Counted from the first letter of the stretch, positions 49,525 to 59,133 are shown. The stretch is 64,000 nucleotides of DNA from Hymenobacter latericoloratus (GCF_014199535.1 NZ_JACHNV010000005.1:1-64000), one strand, 5' to 3'. The notes: generated by a model not told the origin, from the letters alone. Made by a program: numbers and translations.

Positions 49525-52500
49525 TCACTCTATCATCAGATGCCCAACGACCTGCGGGCTACCCTCCGCGCTCAGCCGAACCAAGTATAGCCCGGCCGCT
49601 AGGCCGGGGATGCGAACAGTGGTACGGCTGCCAGCCGGGGCGGCGGCCAGGGCCTGCGCATGCATCACCTGGCCCAGGCTATTCACCAGGCTAAGCGTAC
49701 CCGGGCGCAGCAGCAGGCCTGCCGGCAGCTGAAGCGTAAACTGCTGGTGCGCCGGGTTAGGGTACAGCGCCACGGCGGCCAGCAGCGGGCTGCCCGGGGT
49801 GGCCGCCAGGGGCGCACCAGGATTGTTCAGACGAACGGCCAGGCCGTAGTTACCGTCCGAAAAGTTGTCCGTAGCCAGGTCCAGGTCGCCGTCCCCGTCC
49901 AGGTCGCCGAGCTGCAGGGTGACGGGCGTGCCAGTGGTGGGCAACGACGTAACCGCACTGAGAGCACCGCGCCCATCGTTGAGGAACAGGCGGATAAACT
50001 GCGCCGGGTTGCGGTAGTCGTGGCCCGAGGTGAAGGCATCTATGTCACCGTCCGCATCCACGTCGCCCAACTCCAGCACGTCGGCCACGGCGCTGGGGGC
50101 GGGCAGAGCCCGCCGGGGGCCCACGGTGAACCGGGCCGCGCCCGTGTTGCGCAGCACCGTCAGGCCCCAATGGTCGGCGCCGGGCAGGTCCTCGAAGTCG
50201 GTAATCACGGCGTCGAGAGTACCGTCCCGGTCCATATCGGCCAGCTTCAGGCCGGTGGGTACGGTGGGCAGGGGTAGGTTGGCAGCCGCCGTAAACTGAC
50301 CGTTGCCATCATTGAGTAGAATGCTCAGTACCCTTCGGCCGGGGTCGGCGTCGGATTCCCGGATGGCCACCAGGTCCAGGTCCCCATCGTTGTCCACATC
50401 GCCCAAGCGGAAAATGGTGAAGTACACGGTCAGGAGCTGCTGCGGGCCCGGGCTAAATACGCCCTTGCCATCGTTGAGCAACGCCGTGATGCTGCCCCGG
50501 TTGGGAGAGCCGGTGATGAGGTCCAGGTCGCCGTCGGCGTCAACGTCGCCAACCTCCAGGGGAATTTCCCGGTAGGCTCCGCCCCCAAAGTCGGGGGCGG
50601 GCACGTTCTGGGCGCCGCTCAGGTTGCCGCGGCCATCATTCAGCCGGATGGCCACTGTACCAAAGTTGTAGTACGTAGCTACGTCCAGGTCCCCGTCTCC
50701 GTCGAAGTCGCCGAGCTGCAGAACCGGGCTGCCGCTTACTACCGGGTTAGAGGTGTAGACAGGGGTAGCAAACCTACCATTGCCCTGGTTGAGCGCAACG
50801 CTCAGTTGGTTGTAGCCGCTGTTCGTTACTATATCCAGGTCCCCGTCGCCGTCCATGTCGCCCAGGCGCAGGGCGTTGACCAACAGCTTGTGTGCCAGGT
50901 CAGAGGGGCCGGCGAAGGTGCCGCGGCCCGGGCCGCTGGTAGCCGCCCGAAACTGAAACACCCGCTTCACCGTCCGGCCCCCTTCTGTGCCCAATAAAGT
51001 GGGCGGCAGGCTCACGCTGATTTGCTCGCCGGGGGCGAAGGGCTGGGCCGGCACGAAGCGCAGCGCCGCCGTGCCGCCGCCGGTGAGCGTGCCCGTGCGC
51101 TGCCCTTGGCGCTGGTTGCCGAACACGCGCAGGCTGCCGGCCGAAGCCGCCGAAATAGCCCGCGAAAACGACACCTCAATGGGGCTGGTGGCCGGTACGT
51201 GCGAGGCGTTCGGGCCGGGGACCCAGGTAGTAGCTACCGGCGCCGCCAGTACCGTAAACGGGCTGACGCTGGTGCCCGTCCCGCTGGGCGAGGTCAGGCG
51301 GATGGGAGCCGTGGCGGCGCCTTCGGGTACTACCGCCGTGGCCTCCGTAGCCGACACCACCGTGAACGAGGCCGCCGCTACCGTCCCGAAGCTGACGCCG
51401 GTGGCGCCGGTGAAATAGCTACCCCGCAGGGTAACCACCAGGCCCGGGCCGCCGGCCGTTGGGGTAAACGAGGCAATGGCCGGGGCGGGCAGCACGAACG
51501 GCGCGGCACTCACGGCCACGCCGTAAGGGGTAGTCACCTTGATAACGCCCGAGGTGGCCGTAGCCGGCACGGTAGCCGTTAGCTGAGTAGCCGATACCAC
51601 CGTAAAGCTGGCCGGTACCCCGTTAAAGGTTACCTGGCTGGTTCCGGTAAAGAAGCGCCCGGTAAGGGTTACTACCGTGCCAGCCTCGCCGGTAGTGGGC
51701 GTAAAGCTGCTGATAACCGGAGCCGGCAGCGAGTTCAGAAATACTCTTACGAACCCGCTGTTCAGCTGATCATCCACGGAAACCAGGTCCAGGTCCCCAT
51801 CCGCGTCAATATCACCGAGGGCCATTTCCCAGGGGGCTGAGCCGACAGGAACTTCCTGCACCGCCGCGAAGTTGCCGTGCCCATCGTTGAGCCGTACGCT
51901 GGTGGTTTTGCTGGTTACGTTGCTGGTCAGCAGGTCCAGGTCGCCATCGGCGTCTATATCACCCAGGAGCACGGCCTCCGGCTGGCGGCCCACCGCTACG
52001 GTTTGGCTGGCGCTGAACACGCCCTGCCCGTTGTTGAGGCCAATAGACACGCCTTTGTTGGGGTAATCTTCGGTAGAGGCTACCAGGTCCAGGTCGCCGT
52101 CGTTGTCCACGTCGCCGAGGGTTACGCTCTGGGGCCGGCCGCTCACCGGCACGTTCTGCGTGCCCGAGAAAAAGCCCAGCCCGTTGTTGAGGCGCACGCT
52201 CACGATGTTGGGTCGGTCGGTGTAGGAATCAGAAACGTTGGCTACCACCAGGTCCAGGTCGCCGTCGTTGTCCACGTCGCCCAGCACCAGGGTTTTAGGC
52301 TGAGTGCCCACCGCTACGGCGTGTTTGCCCGAGAAGCGGGCCTGCCCGTCGTTGAGGCGCACGTACACACTGTCGCGGCTGTAGTTGGCCAGCACCAGGT
52401 CCAGGTCGCCGTCGTTGTCCACGTCGCCGGTATTTACCGAGTAGAGGCGGCCGGGCACCGGAATAGACGGGGCCGCCGTGAAGTTCCCAGTGCCGTCGTT

Positions 52501-55500
52501 GAGCTGAATCGCCACCTCGCCCGTGGTACCGCCCCAGCTGCAGTGGCAAATGGGAATTATAATATCCAGGTCCTGGTCGTTGTCCACATCGGCCAGCTTT
52601 ATCTGTCCCGGACCGGTGGGCATGATTATTTCCTGGGTGCCGCTAAAGGAGCCCTGGCCATTGTTGCGCCGGATGCTGATGGTTTCGCTGCGGGCGTTGC
52701 TGCTCACCAGGTCCAGGTCCCCGTCATTGTCCACGTCGCCCAGGGCTACGCCCAGGGGCAGCTGGCCTACTTCTACCGGAGGCGCCGCCACAAAATTGCC
52801 GGTGCCCGGGCCGCTGGTAGCCGCCCGAAACTGATACACCTGCTGCACCGCGCTTCCGGCAGCTCCCTGCAGCGTATTGGGCACTACCACCGTTACCTCT
52901 TCGCCGGGGGCAAAGGGCTGGCTGGGCGCGAAGGACACCGCAGGTGTGCCGGCCCCGGTCAGGCTTCCGCTCCGCAAGCCCTGGCGCTGGTTGCCAAAAA
53001 CCCGCAGGTCGGTGGCCGTTTGCATGGGCTGCGCGAAGGTGAGAGCCACCGGGCCGGCCACGGGGGCTATATGGCTGTTGCGGGCCGGGCTCAGACTGGT
53101 AACTGCTACGGGCTGCGTAATTGTGAAAGCCTGCTCGGAAGCCCCCGTGCCAGCCGGCGACACCACGGTGATGGGGCCGGTGGTAGCAGCCGCCGGAACC
53201 CGCACGGTTAGTTGCGTGGCCGAGTTAATGATGTAGTCAGACGCTGCCTGCCCGTTGAAGCGTACCTCCCGGACGCCCACCAGGTGGCGGCCCGTCAGCA
53301 GCACCAGGCTACCGACGGGGCCCCGGGCCGGGCTAACCTGACTAATCACGGGTGCAGGGGTAGGCTGGTTGAAGCGCACACTCACGCTGTTGCCGTAGGC
53401 GTTGGCCGTGAGCAGGTCCAGGTCCCCGTCGTTGTCCAGGTCGCCGAGGGCAATCTGGTAGGCGGCGTCGTTGGGCGTTACCACGGCGCTGGGCGCGGGA
53501 GCAAAACCGCCGTGGCCGTCGTTGAGGCGGACGCTGATGGTATTGGGGCGGGTGAGCTGCTGCTGGTAGTTCGGAACCACCAGGTCCAGGTCCCCGTCGG
53601 CATCCACGTCGGCCAGCTCCAGGGCCGTAGGCTCCGGGCCCACCGGCACGGCCTGCAGGTTCCCGAACTGCCCGCGGCCGTCGTTGTACTGCACATGCAG
53701 GCGGCCAGTGGTCCGGTGTACGGTTACCAGGTCCACGTCCTGGTCGCCGTCGAGGTCAGCCAGGGCCAGGGCCGTAGCGGCGGCGCCCACGGCTACGGCC
53801 GGGCCCGGCGTGAAGCTGCCCCGGCCATCGTTCAGCCCGATTTTAGCGAATTTGCTGGTGAGGCCGTGGGTGGTTACTACGTCCAGGTCGCCGTCGTTGT
53901 CCACGTCGGCCAGGGCCAGACCCACGGCGTCGTCCAGGCCCGCGTAGGAGCCGGTGGTGAAGGTAGCGTTGCCGTTGTTGAAGAACACGTTCGGGCCCGG
54001 CCCGCTGTCGGCGCTCAGAATGTCCTGGTCGCCGTCCGCGTCAATATCTCCCACGGCCAGGAACTCGCCCCCGGTCAGCGCGTTAGTGCCCGAGAAGTTG
54101 CCGCGCCCGTCGTTGAGGCGCAGGCTGATTTTGCCCGTGCTGCTGCTGCTGACCAGCAAATCCAGGTCCCCATCGGCGTCCAGGTCGCTGAGCAGGGCCT
54201 GCTGGGAATGAAAGTCCGTGGGAATCTCCCGGCTTACGGGAAAGTTGCCGCTACCATCGTTGAGGCGCAGCACGATGGCCGAGTTGCTGTTTTTGGTGGT
54301 GGCTATCATATCCAGGTCGCCGTCGTTATCCACGTCGCCTACCGTCACGCCCCAGCATTCCGCGCCTACCCCTACGTTTTGCGTACCCGTGAAATTAGCC
54401 TGCCCCGACACGCCCGTAACGGCCGTCCGAAACTGAAAGACGTGGGGCGTTACGCCCCCGCTTGGCCCTTCCACCGTCGCCGGCACCGACACGCTTATTA
54501 CCTCGCCGGGCGCATACCCTTGGGCCGGGCTGAAGGTGAGGGTAGCACTACCGCCGCCCGTAATGGTGCCCGCCTGCCTACCCCGTAGCAGGGAGCCAAA
54601 CACGCGCACATTATCGGCTGAGGCCGCCGTCATGGGCTCCGAAAAGGTAATCTGCGCTGTTGTGCTGCGGTCGGCGGCTACGGTGTTGCGGGCGGGCGCT
54701 ACGGCAGTTACCACGGGTGGCACTTGTACTATATAGCTGGCGGCCGAGGTAGTGGTGCCCAGGGGGGTAGTAACCGTCAGGGGGCCCGAGGTGGTGCCGG
54801 CCGGTACGGTTACCGTCAGGCGCGAATCCGAATCAACGGTAAAATCAGGAGCCGGAATACCGTTGAAGCGCACCTGGGTAGCGGCCCAGAACCCGGTGCC
54901 CGTCAGGACCACCGTAGTGCCCACCCGGCCGCCGGAGGGGGTGAAGCTGGTAATGGCGGGCGGGCGCGACACGCCGTTCAGCCGGACGCTTACGGTGCTC
55001 TCGTTTTCATTGCTGGCCAGCAGGTCCAGGTCCCCGTCGGCATCCACATCGGCCAGGGCTAAGCCCGATGGATTGAGCCCCAGGGCTACCGGCACTACGG
55101 CTGTAAACGTGGCGCTGCCATTGTTCAGAAATACAGTCGCGTTTTTTCTACCGGCGGCCACTAAGTCGGCGTCGCCATCGGCATCAATATCGCCCAGCAC
55201 CAGGGCCGAGCCGGGCTCCGGCAGCGGCAGCGCCAGGGTACCCGTAAAGGTGCCCGCCCCCGTGTTCAGGCGCACGCTCACCGAAGAATCCTCGTCGTTA
55301 ATGGTAGCGAAATCCAGGCTGCCGTTGCCGTCCAGGTCGGCCAGCACCACGTCCTCCGGGCTAGTGCCTACGCTGACTGTAGTGGTGCCGCTGAAGGTGC
55401 CATTGCCCGCGTTCAGCCGCACACTCACGGTATTATCGGTGGCGTTGGCCGTGAGCAGGTCCAGGTCGCCGTCGTTGTCCACATCGCCCAGCACTACTTT

Positions 55501-56490
55501 CTCAGGAAAAGCGCCCACGGCGACCGTGCCGGTGCCCGAAAACGTGCCCGCGCCATTGTTGAGCCGGACGCTGACGGAATTGCTACCCGCGTTGGCGGCC
55601 ACAAAGTCCAGGTCGCCATCGGCATCCACGTCGCCCAGGGCCACGCTGGAGGGGCGCACGCCAACCACCCGGCTCTGGGCCCCGAATACAGTGCCCAGAA
55701 ACTCTCCTTTGCCATTGTTGGGGCAAATGCTCACGCTGCCCGCCCCCCCGCCCTGTCCAGCGTCCTGGGCGTCGGTAACCAGCATATCCAGGTCCCCGTC
55801 GCCGTCCACGTCGCCCAGGGCCACGCTGGTGGGGTGCCCGCCCACAATGGTGTTATACGGCGCCAGCGTATAGGTACCGTTGCCGTTGTTGAAGCCCACA
55901 GCCGCCCGGAACAGGTAGTCGTGTACTGTCACAAAATCCAGGTCCCCGTCGCCGTCCACGTCGCCCGCCGCAATACCAGTAGGCCAGGTGCCCACCACTA
56001 CCTCGGAGCCCCCCGTGAAGGTGCCCTGGCCCGTACCGCCCGCGGCGGCCGTAAACTCCAGCACCTGTTTAATGGCCCCGCTGCCGGTAGCACTTTGCAG
56101 GGAAGCAGGCACCGAAACCCGTACTTGCTCACCGGGTGCAAAGGGTTGGCTGGGGCTGAACGTGAGGGCAGCCGTGCCGCCGCCCGCCACGGTGCCGGCC
56201 CGCCTACCCTGCCGCTGGGCACCAAATACGCGCAGGTTGTTGGCAGAAGCTGCCGTAATGGGTTGCGAAAACTGCAGCTTTATTCCGGTCTGGATGCCCA
56301 GCACTGCCGTGTGGCGGGCCGGCTCGGTGCCGGTTACTACGGGCGCTTGGGCGCGGCTGCTGGTGGGTGCCAGCAGGGCCCCACAGGCCAGGCCAACGCC
56401 CATGGCAGTTAAGCCGGAGAGCGGACGGGAAAGAAAGCAAGCCAGAAAAAACGGAAAAGCAGAGGGGGAAGTAAAATTTTGCAAATTCAA
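49525..56490 (-). CDS. Giant FG-GAP/VCBS propeller surface protein with T9SS sorting domain
   Basis: The protein has 2321 residues. A signal-like N-terminus ends SSRAQA. Then comes a fourfold module: a Big_5-like Ig domain (P-x-R-x-T...F-S-x-P-x-x-A-x-S...LRVFGxQRQGxRxG), then seven FG-GAP/VCBS repeats each with a calcium loop of the form DxDxDGDLD (first/last near residues 173/478, 716/1013, 1249/1556 and 1873/2193). IPT/TIG domains separate modules (one, one, then two). The last ~70 residues (ALYPNPAHQQFTLQLPAG...GLYLVRLSAEG) form a type A Por/T9SS sorting domain, so the protein is exported by type IX secretion. The start codon at 56,490 is TTG; an ATG at 56,403 is the alternative. Adhesion or carbohydrate/protein binding is inferred. 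Confidence 0.9.
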   Translation of the reverse strand: MNLQNFTSPSAFPFFLACFLSRPLSGLTAMGVGLACGALLAPTSSRAQAPVVTGTEPARHTAVLGIQTGIKLQFSQPITAASANNLRVFGAQRQGRRAGTVAGGGTAALTFSPSQPFAPGEQVRVSVPASLQSATGSGAIKQVLEFTAAAGGTGQGTFTGGSEVVVGTWPTGIAAGDVDGDGDLDFVTVHDYLFRAAVGFNNGNGTYTLAPYNTIVGGHPTSVALGDVDGDGDLDMLVTDAQDAGQGGGAGSVSICPNNGKGEFLGTVFGAQSRVVGVRPSSVALGDVDADGDLDFVAANAGSNSVSVRLNNGAGTFSGTGTVAVGAFPEKVVLGDVDNDGDLDLLTANATDNTVSVRLNAGNGTFSGTTTVSVGTSPEDVVLADLDGNGSLDFATINDEDSSVSVRLNTGAGTFTGTLALPLPEPGSALVLGDIDADGDADLVAAGRKNATVFLNNGSATFTAVVPVALGLNPSGLALADVDADGDLDLLASNENESTVSVRLNGVSRPPAITSFTPSGGRVGTTVVLTGTGFWAATQVRFNGIPAPDFTVDSDSRLTVTVPAGTTSGPLTVTTPLGTTTSAASYIVQVPPVVTAVAPARNTVAADRSTTAQITFSEPMTAASADNVRVFGSLLRGRQAGTITGGGSATLTFSPAQGYAPGEVISVSVPATVEGPSGGVTPHVFQFRTAVTGVSGQANFTGTQNVGVGAECWGVTVGDVDNDGDLDMIATTKNSNSAIVLRLNDGSGNFPVSREIPTDFHSQQALLSDLDADGDLDLLVSSSSTGKISLRLNDGRGNFSGTNALTGGEFLAVGDIDADGDQDILSADSGPGPNVFFNNGNATFTTGSYAGLDDAVGLALADVDNDGDLDVVTTHGLTSKFAKIGLNDGRGSFTPGPAVAVGAAATALALADLDGDQDVDLVTVHRTTGRLHVQYNDGRGQFGNLQAVPVGPEPTALELADVDADGDLDLVVPNYQQQLTRPNTISVRLNDGHGGFAPAPSAVVTPNDAAYQIALGDLDNDGDLDLLTANAYGNSVSVRFNQPTPAPVISQVSPARGPVGSLVLLTGRHLVGVREVRFNGQAASDYIINSATQLTVRVPAAATTGPITVVSPAGTGASEQAFTITQPVAVTSLSPARNSHIAPVAGPVALTFAQPMQTATDLRVFGNQRQGLRSGSLTGAGTPAVSFAPSQPFAPGEEVTVVVPNTLQGAAGSAVQQVYQFRAATSGPGTGNFVAAPPVEVGQLPLGVALGDVDNDGDLDLVSSNARSETISIRRNNGQGSFSGTQEIIMPTGPGQIKLADVDNDQDLDIIIPICHCSWGGTTGEVAIQLNDGTGNFTAAPSIPVPGRLYSVNTGDVDNDGDLDLVLANYSRDSVYVRLNDGQARFSGKHAVAVGTQPKTLVLGDVDNDGDLDLVVANVSDSYTDRPNIVSVRLNNGLGFFSGTQNVPVSGRPQSVTLGDVDNDGDLDLVASTEDYPNKGVSIGLNNGQGVFSASQTVAVGRQPEAVLLGDIDADGDLDLLTSNVTSKTTSVRLNDGHGNFAAVQEVPVGSAPWEMALGDIDADGDLDLVSVDDQLNSGFVRVFLNSLPAPVISSFTPTTGEAGTVVTLTGRFFTGTSQVTFNGVPASFTVVSATQLTATVPATATSGVIKVTTPYGVAVSAAPFVLPAPAIASFTPTAGGPGLVVTLRGSYFTGATGVSFGTVAAASFTVVSATEATAVVPEGAATAPIRLTSPSGTGTSVSPFTVLAAPVATTWVPGPNASHVPATSPIEVSFSRAISAASAGSLRVFGNQRQGQRTGTLTGGGTAALRFVPAQPFAPGEQISVSLPPTLLGTEGGRTVKRVFQFRAATSGPGRGTFAGPSDLAHKLLVNALRLGDMDGDGDLDIVTNSGYNQLSVALNQGNGRFATPVYTSNPVVSGSPVLQLGDFDGDGDLDVATYYNFGTVAIRLNDGRGNLSGAQNVPAPDFGGGAYREIPLEVGDVDADGDLDLITGSPNRGSITALLNDGKGVFSPGPQQLLTVYFTIFRLGDVDNDGDLDLVAIRESDADPGRRVLSILLNDGNGQFTAAANLPLPTVPTGLKLADMDRDGTLDAVITDFEDLPGADHWGLTVLRNTGAARFTVGPRRALPAPSAVADVLELGDVDADGDIDAFTSGHDYRNPAQFIRLFLNDGRGALSAVTSLPTTGTPVTLQLGDLDGDGDLDLATDNFSDGNYGLAVRLNNPGAPLAATPGSPLLAAVALYPNPAHQQFTLQLPAGLLLRPGTLSLVNSLGQVMHAQALAAAPAGSRTTVRIPGLAAGLYLVRLSAEGSPQVVGHLMIE

Positions 56491-56953
56491 GACAATTAAT
56501 TGTACTATAACTTGAATAAATCAAGATTATTTCCTAAATATAAGCCGCTAAATGGGGTATCTGCCTTCCCTACTGGGAAACAAATGAAATTTGACCGTCG
56601 AGTTTTAATTGCACTTGGCCACTATGTACGGCCCGCACCGCAGCATTTGGCAGTGTCTGAACTCTGCCCTGGCAGAAACCCACGCGTTATTGCTACAGGA
56701 AGCCAGTTTGGCGGCTTCGTGCACGAGGTAGGCAGTCTGACTTCCGGTCCGCCTGGGGCCGCCAGGGCCGCATGAGCCTGGTTGCCTGAATAGCCGGCTG
56801 ATGCGCATCCGGCGGCCTAGCGGGCGGACAGGGGTGGGGCAAAAAATACTGGTAAGCAGCGGCGCCCCTCCCCTGCTTGCTTGCCGCGCGGAACCTGCCC
56901 GTGGGCTGCACCGCACGAAGCCCGGGTGCAAGCCGCCTGGCGGCATTTCCTCG
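56491..56953. other. 463-base gap upstream of the giant surface protein
   Basis: The stretch to about 56,620 is AT-rich and the likely promoter of the minus-strand adhesin gene. The rest is GC-rich with no recognisable gene. It contains CGGGTGCAAGCCGC at 56,923-56,936, the inverse of a 14-mer at 20,987-21,000. Confidence 0.4.
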
Positions 56954-57154
56954 CTAGGGTTGGGAAGGAGCCTCCCGCAGGGCGCACACATCTTCCCAGC
57001 TAAGCTCTCCGTCAATGTAGCGGCGGTAGAGCTGCGCAATGTGGCCGGTGGCCTTCTTGTACAAATCGGGCCGCACGGCCTGCATCTGGGCCAGTACATA
57101 GGCGCGCTGCTGAGGCGTTTGCGCAGCCGGGCCATATTTCGGATCATTCTTCAT
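56954..57154 (-). CDS. Small cytoplasmic hypothetical protein
   Basis: 66 residues, ATG at 57,154 (MKNDPKYGPAAQTPQQRAYV), helical and charged, without a signal peptide. Coding-like codon use and clean start/stop favour a real gene. Not recognised. Confidence 0.5.
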   Translation of the reverse strand: MKNDPKYGPAAQTPQQRAYVLAQMQAVRPDLYKKATGHIAQLYRRYIDGELSWEDVCALREAPSQP

Positions 57155-57457
57155 GAGCAGGCCTTCTAGAGCAGCAAGATGCTGAATTAAAAGCCTGGTG
57201 TCGAGGAAAATTCAGGGGCTTTTGTGACAACGGTTTCGCCCTGGGCACGGCGGGCAACTCTGCTCCCCGCCGCGTCCGTACCGGGCCGCCTGTTGGTAGA
57301 GAAAATAGCGGGGCAGGCCGATACTACCGGGGCATTGAAAGAGGCTACCCAGGCGTGACCGTATCAACGCTTTGCCGGGGCACAGGGCTTGCAAAGTACC
57401 CTACAGACACCCGGCGCTACTCCCTAACTCTTTCACTTACAGTATTTTTCTTTCGCC
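57155..57457. other. 303-base gap without a gene
   Basis: No coding frame of merit and no hairpin of note. The 57,400-57,457 part, pyrimidine-rich with ACAGTATTTTTC, should be the leader of the next small gene. Confidence 0.4.
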
Positions 57458-57670
57458 ATAAAAGCCACCATCTTCTCCCTCGTTGCCGCCCTGGGCCTGC
57501 TGGCCAGCTCTTCTTCCTTCGCCGCTCCGGCTGCCGCCCCTGACCCGTACAAGGCCCGCAAGGAAGCCATCAGGTACGACCGCAAAGCCGAAGTTGAGCG
57601 GGCCCGCCGGGAAGCGACCTACCGCCACGACAACCACGGCCACGGCCGCGACTATGGCTACCGCCGCTAA
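57458..57670 (+). CDS. Small secreted protein with ATA in place of the start codon
   Basis: The frame 57,458-57,670 encodes 70 residues: a signal peptide (KATIFSLVAALGLLASSSSFA), then a Lys/Arg/Tyr/His-rich mature part (DPYKARKEAIRYDRK, HDNHGHGRDYGYRR). The codon where Met is expected is ATA, followed by AAA GCC ACC. There is no ATG, GTG or TTG in frame back to a TAA at 57,425, and no internal Met. Either ATA initiates weakly or the start was lost by a G to A change. A strong terminator follows, which marks a real transcription unit. Confidence 0.6.
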   Translation: MKATIFSLVAALGLLASSSSFAAPAAAPDPYKARKEAIRYDRKAEVERARREATYRHDNHGHGRDYGYRR

Positions 57671-57696
57671 GCCCAGCCTACCCCTTCCCTGGCCCG

Positions 57697-57724
57697 AAAG
57701 CCCCGGCATAGTGCCGGGGCTTTT
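57697..57724 (+). terminator. Rho-independent terminator
   Basis: A stem AAAGCCCCGGCA / TGCCGGGGCTTTT with a 3-base loop, 26 bases after the stop of the small secreted protein frame. Confidence 0.85.
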
Positions 57725-57951
57725 ATGGTATATGCAGTGCCGGACCCGTAGCATTGGCAATGCTGAAAATAGCCGTTGGTGTCCTGAAGCAAGGCTGCTG
57801 CGTGCAGGAAAGAGCGTCAGTCAATCTGGACAATTCTTAGAAAGCAGGCACAACCGGAGCTTTCTCGGCAGTATCCGGGTTAGAACCCATACATTCAGTT
57901 TTCTTTTCCGGCCAAGGCAGTTTGTATTGCTTTTGCGCAGTACTGCTTCCA

Positions 57952-59037
57952 ATGACCAAACCCCTCAAGTTTACCAATGCCAACCGCTCTGCCTTCTTCG
58001 CCACGGTGCGTGAGCGGGTTGACGTGTATTTCCAGAGCCGGCAGCTCTCCCGCCACGCCAATGGGGCTATGTGGGTTAAAACTATTTTCTTCCTGACGAG
58101 CTTCGTGGGGCTGTACACGCTGATCCTGTCGGGGCAGTTCGGGCCCTGGGTTATGCTGGGACTGGCGGGTTTGCTGGGCGCCTGCTGCGCTTTCATCGGC
58201 TTTAACATCTGCCACGATGCCCTGCACGGCGCCTTTTCGGCAAATAAGCGCGTGAATAAGGCCTTTAGCCTGCTCTTCAACCTGATTGGGGCCAACCCCT
58301 ACGTCTGGACCATCACGCACAACATCGTGCACCACACCTACACCAACATTCCGGGCCACGATGAAGACATCGAGGTAGCGCCCGGCCTGATTCGGTTGTC
58401 GGAAGAGGAGCCGGTGCGGCCCTGGCAGCGCTTCCAGCACCTGTACGCCTTTCCGCTCTACGGCCTGGCCTCACTGTCGTGGGTAGTGCGCAAGGATTAT
58501 ATCAAGTTTTTCAAGTCGAAGATCGGACAGCATCCTACCCTCAATCACCCGCGCAAAGAGTACATCAACCTCTTCGCCTACAAGGCCTTGTACTACGCCC
58601 TGTTTATTGTGGCGCCGCTGGTAGTACTGCCTATTACGTGGTGGCAGTTCCTGATTGGCTTCCTGAGCCTGCACCTGGTAGAGGGCTTGGTGCTGGGCCT
58701 GGTTTTCCAGTTGGCCCACGTAGTAGAGGGCACGGAGTTTCCTACCCCCGACGAAACCGGCGACATGCAGGAAGCCTGGGCGGTGCACCAGTTGCGCACC
58801 ACGGCTAACTTTGCTCCGCGTAGCGCCGTGGCCAGCTTCCTGTGCGGCGGCCTGAACCGGCAGATCGAGCATCACTTGTTTCCGCGCGTCTGCCATATCC
58901 ATTACCCGGCCTTGGCGGGCATCATCCGGCAAACGGCGCAGGAGTTTGAGCTGCCTTACCTCGAAAACCCGTCGTTTCTGGCCGCGCTTCGCTCCCACTA
59001 CCGCATGCTTCACCAGCTAGGCCGAGAGGCCGCGTAA
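57952..59037 (+). CDS. Membrane fatty acid desaturase
   Basis: This 361-residue di-iron acyl-lipid or acyl-CoA desaturase starts from the ATG at 57,952. The three histidine boxes are intact: ICHDALHG (His88, His92), HNIVHHTYTN (His123-His128) and the variant QIEHHLFP near residue 306. The Q-x-x-H-H third box places it with front-end (delta-5/delta-6-like) desaturases, though no cytochrome b5 domain is fused. Helices FFLTSFVGLYTLILSG, MLGLAGLLGACCAFIGF and LPITWWQFLIGFLSL span the membrane. It probably adjusts membrane fluidity. Convergent with rmlD. Confidence 0.9.
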   Translation: MTKPLKFTNANRSAFFATVRERVDVYFQSRQLSRHANGAMWVKTIFFLTSFVGLYTLILSGQFGPWVMLGLAGLLGACCAFIGFNICHDALHGAFSANKRVNKAFSLLFNLIGANPYVWTITHNIVHHTYTNIPGHDEDIEVAPGLIRLSEEEPVRPWQRFQHLYAFPLYGLASLSWVVRKDYIKFFKSKIGQHPTLNHPRKEYINLFAYKALYYALFIVAPLVVLPITWWQFLIGFLSLHLVEGLVLGLVFQLAHVVEGTEFPTPDETGDMQEAWAVHQLRTTANFAPRSAVASFLCGGLNRQIEHHLFPRVCHIHYPALAGIIRQTAQEFELPYLENPSFLAALRSHYRMLHQLGREAA

Positions 59038-59060
59038 TTGCGTGCCTCTCGCGGCGAAAC

Positions 59061-59128
59061 CCTACCCCCTCTTTCATAGCAAAGCCCCGACAAGACTGCC
59101 GGGGCTTTGCTATGAAAGAGGGGGTAGG
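59061..59128. terminator. Perfect 29-bp inverted repeat, bidirectional terminator
   Basis: The arms at 59,061-59,089 and 59,100-59,128 are exact inverted copies (CCTACCCCCTCTTTC and onward to AAAGCCCCG) with a 10-base loop. It lies between the convergent desaturase and rmlD genes. The inner AAAGCCCCG core is like the other terminators here, and the outer bases add a long perfect extension. Confidence 0.8.
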
Positions 59129-59133
59129 AATAT

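Noticed and set aside
51877-54588. Two plus-strand frames of ~450 codons opposite the surface protein
   Set aside because: Val/Ala/Gln-rich repeats that mirror the DGDLD codons of the true gene.
49860-55980. CRISPR-like regularly spaced repeats
   Set aside because: The repeats are codons for calcium loops of FG-GAP motifs within one open frame; spacing is 100-200 bases and spacers are coding.
56605-57147. Open frame of 180 codons on the minus strand
   Set aside because: It overlaps the small gene at 56,954-57,154 in another frame and has Arg/Cys/Pro-rich, non-coding-like composition.
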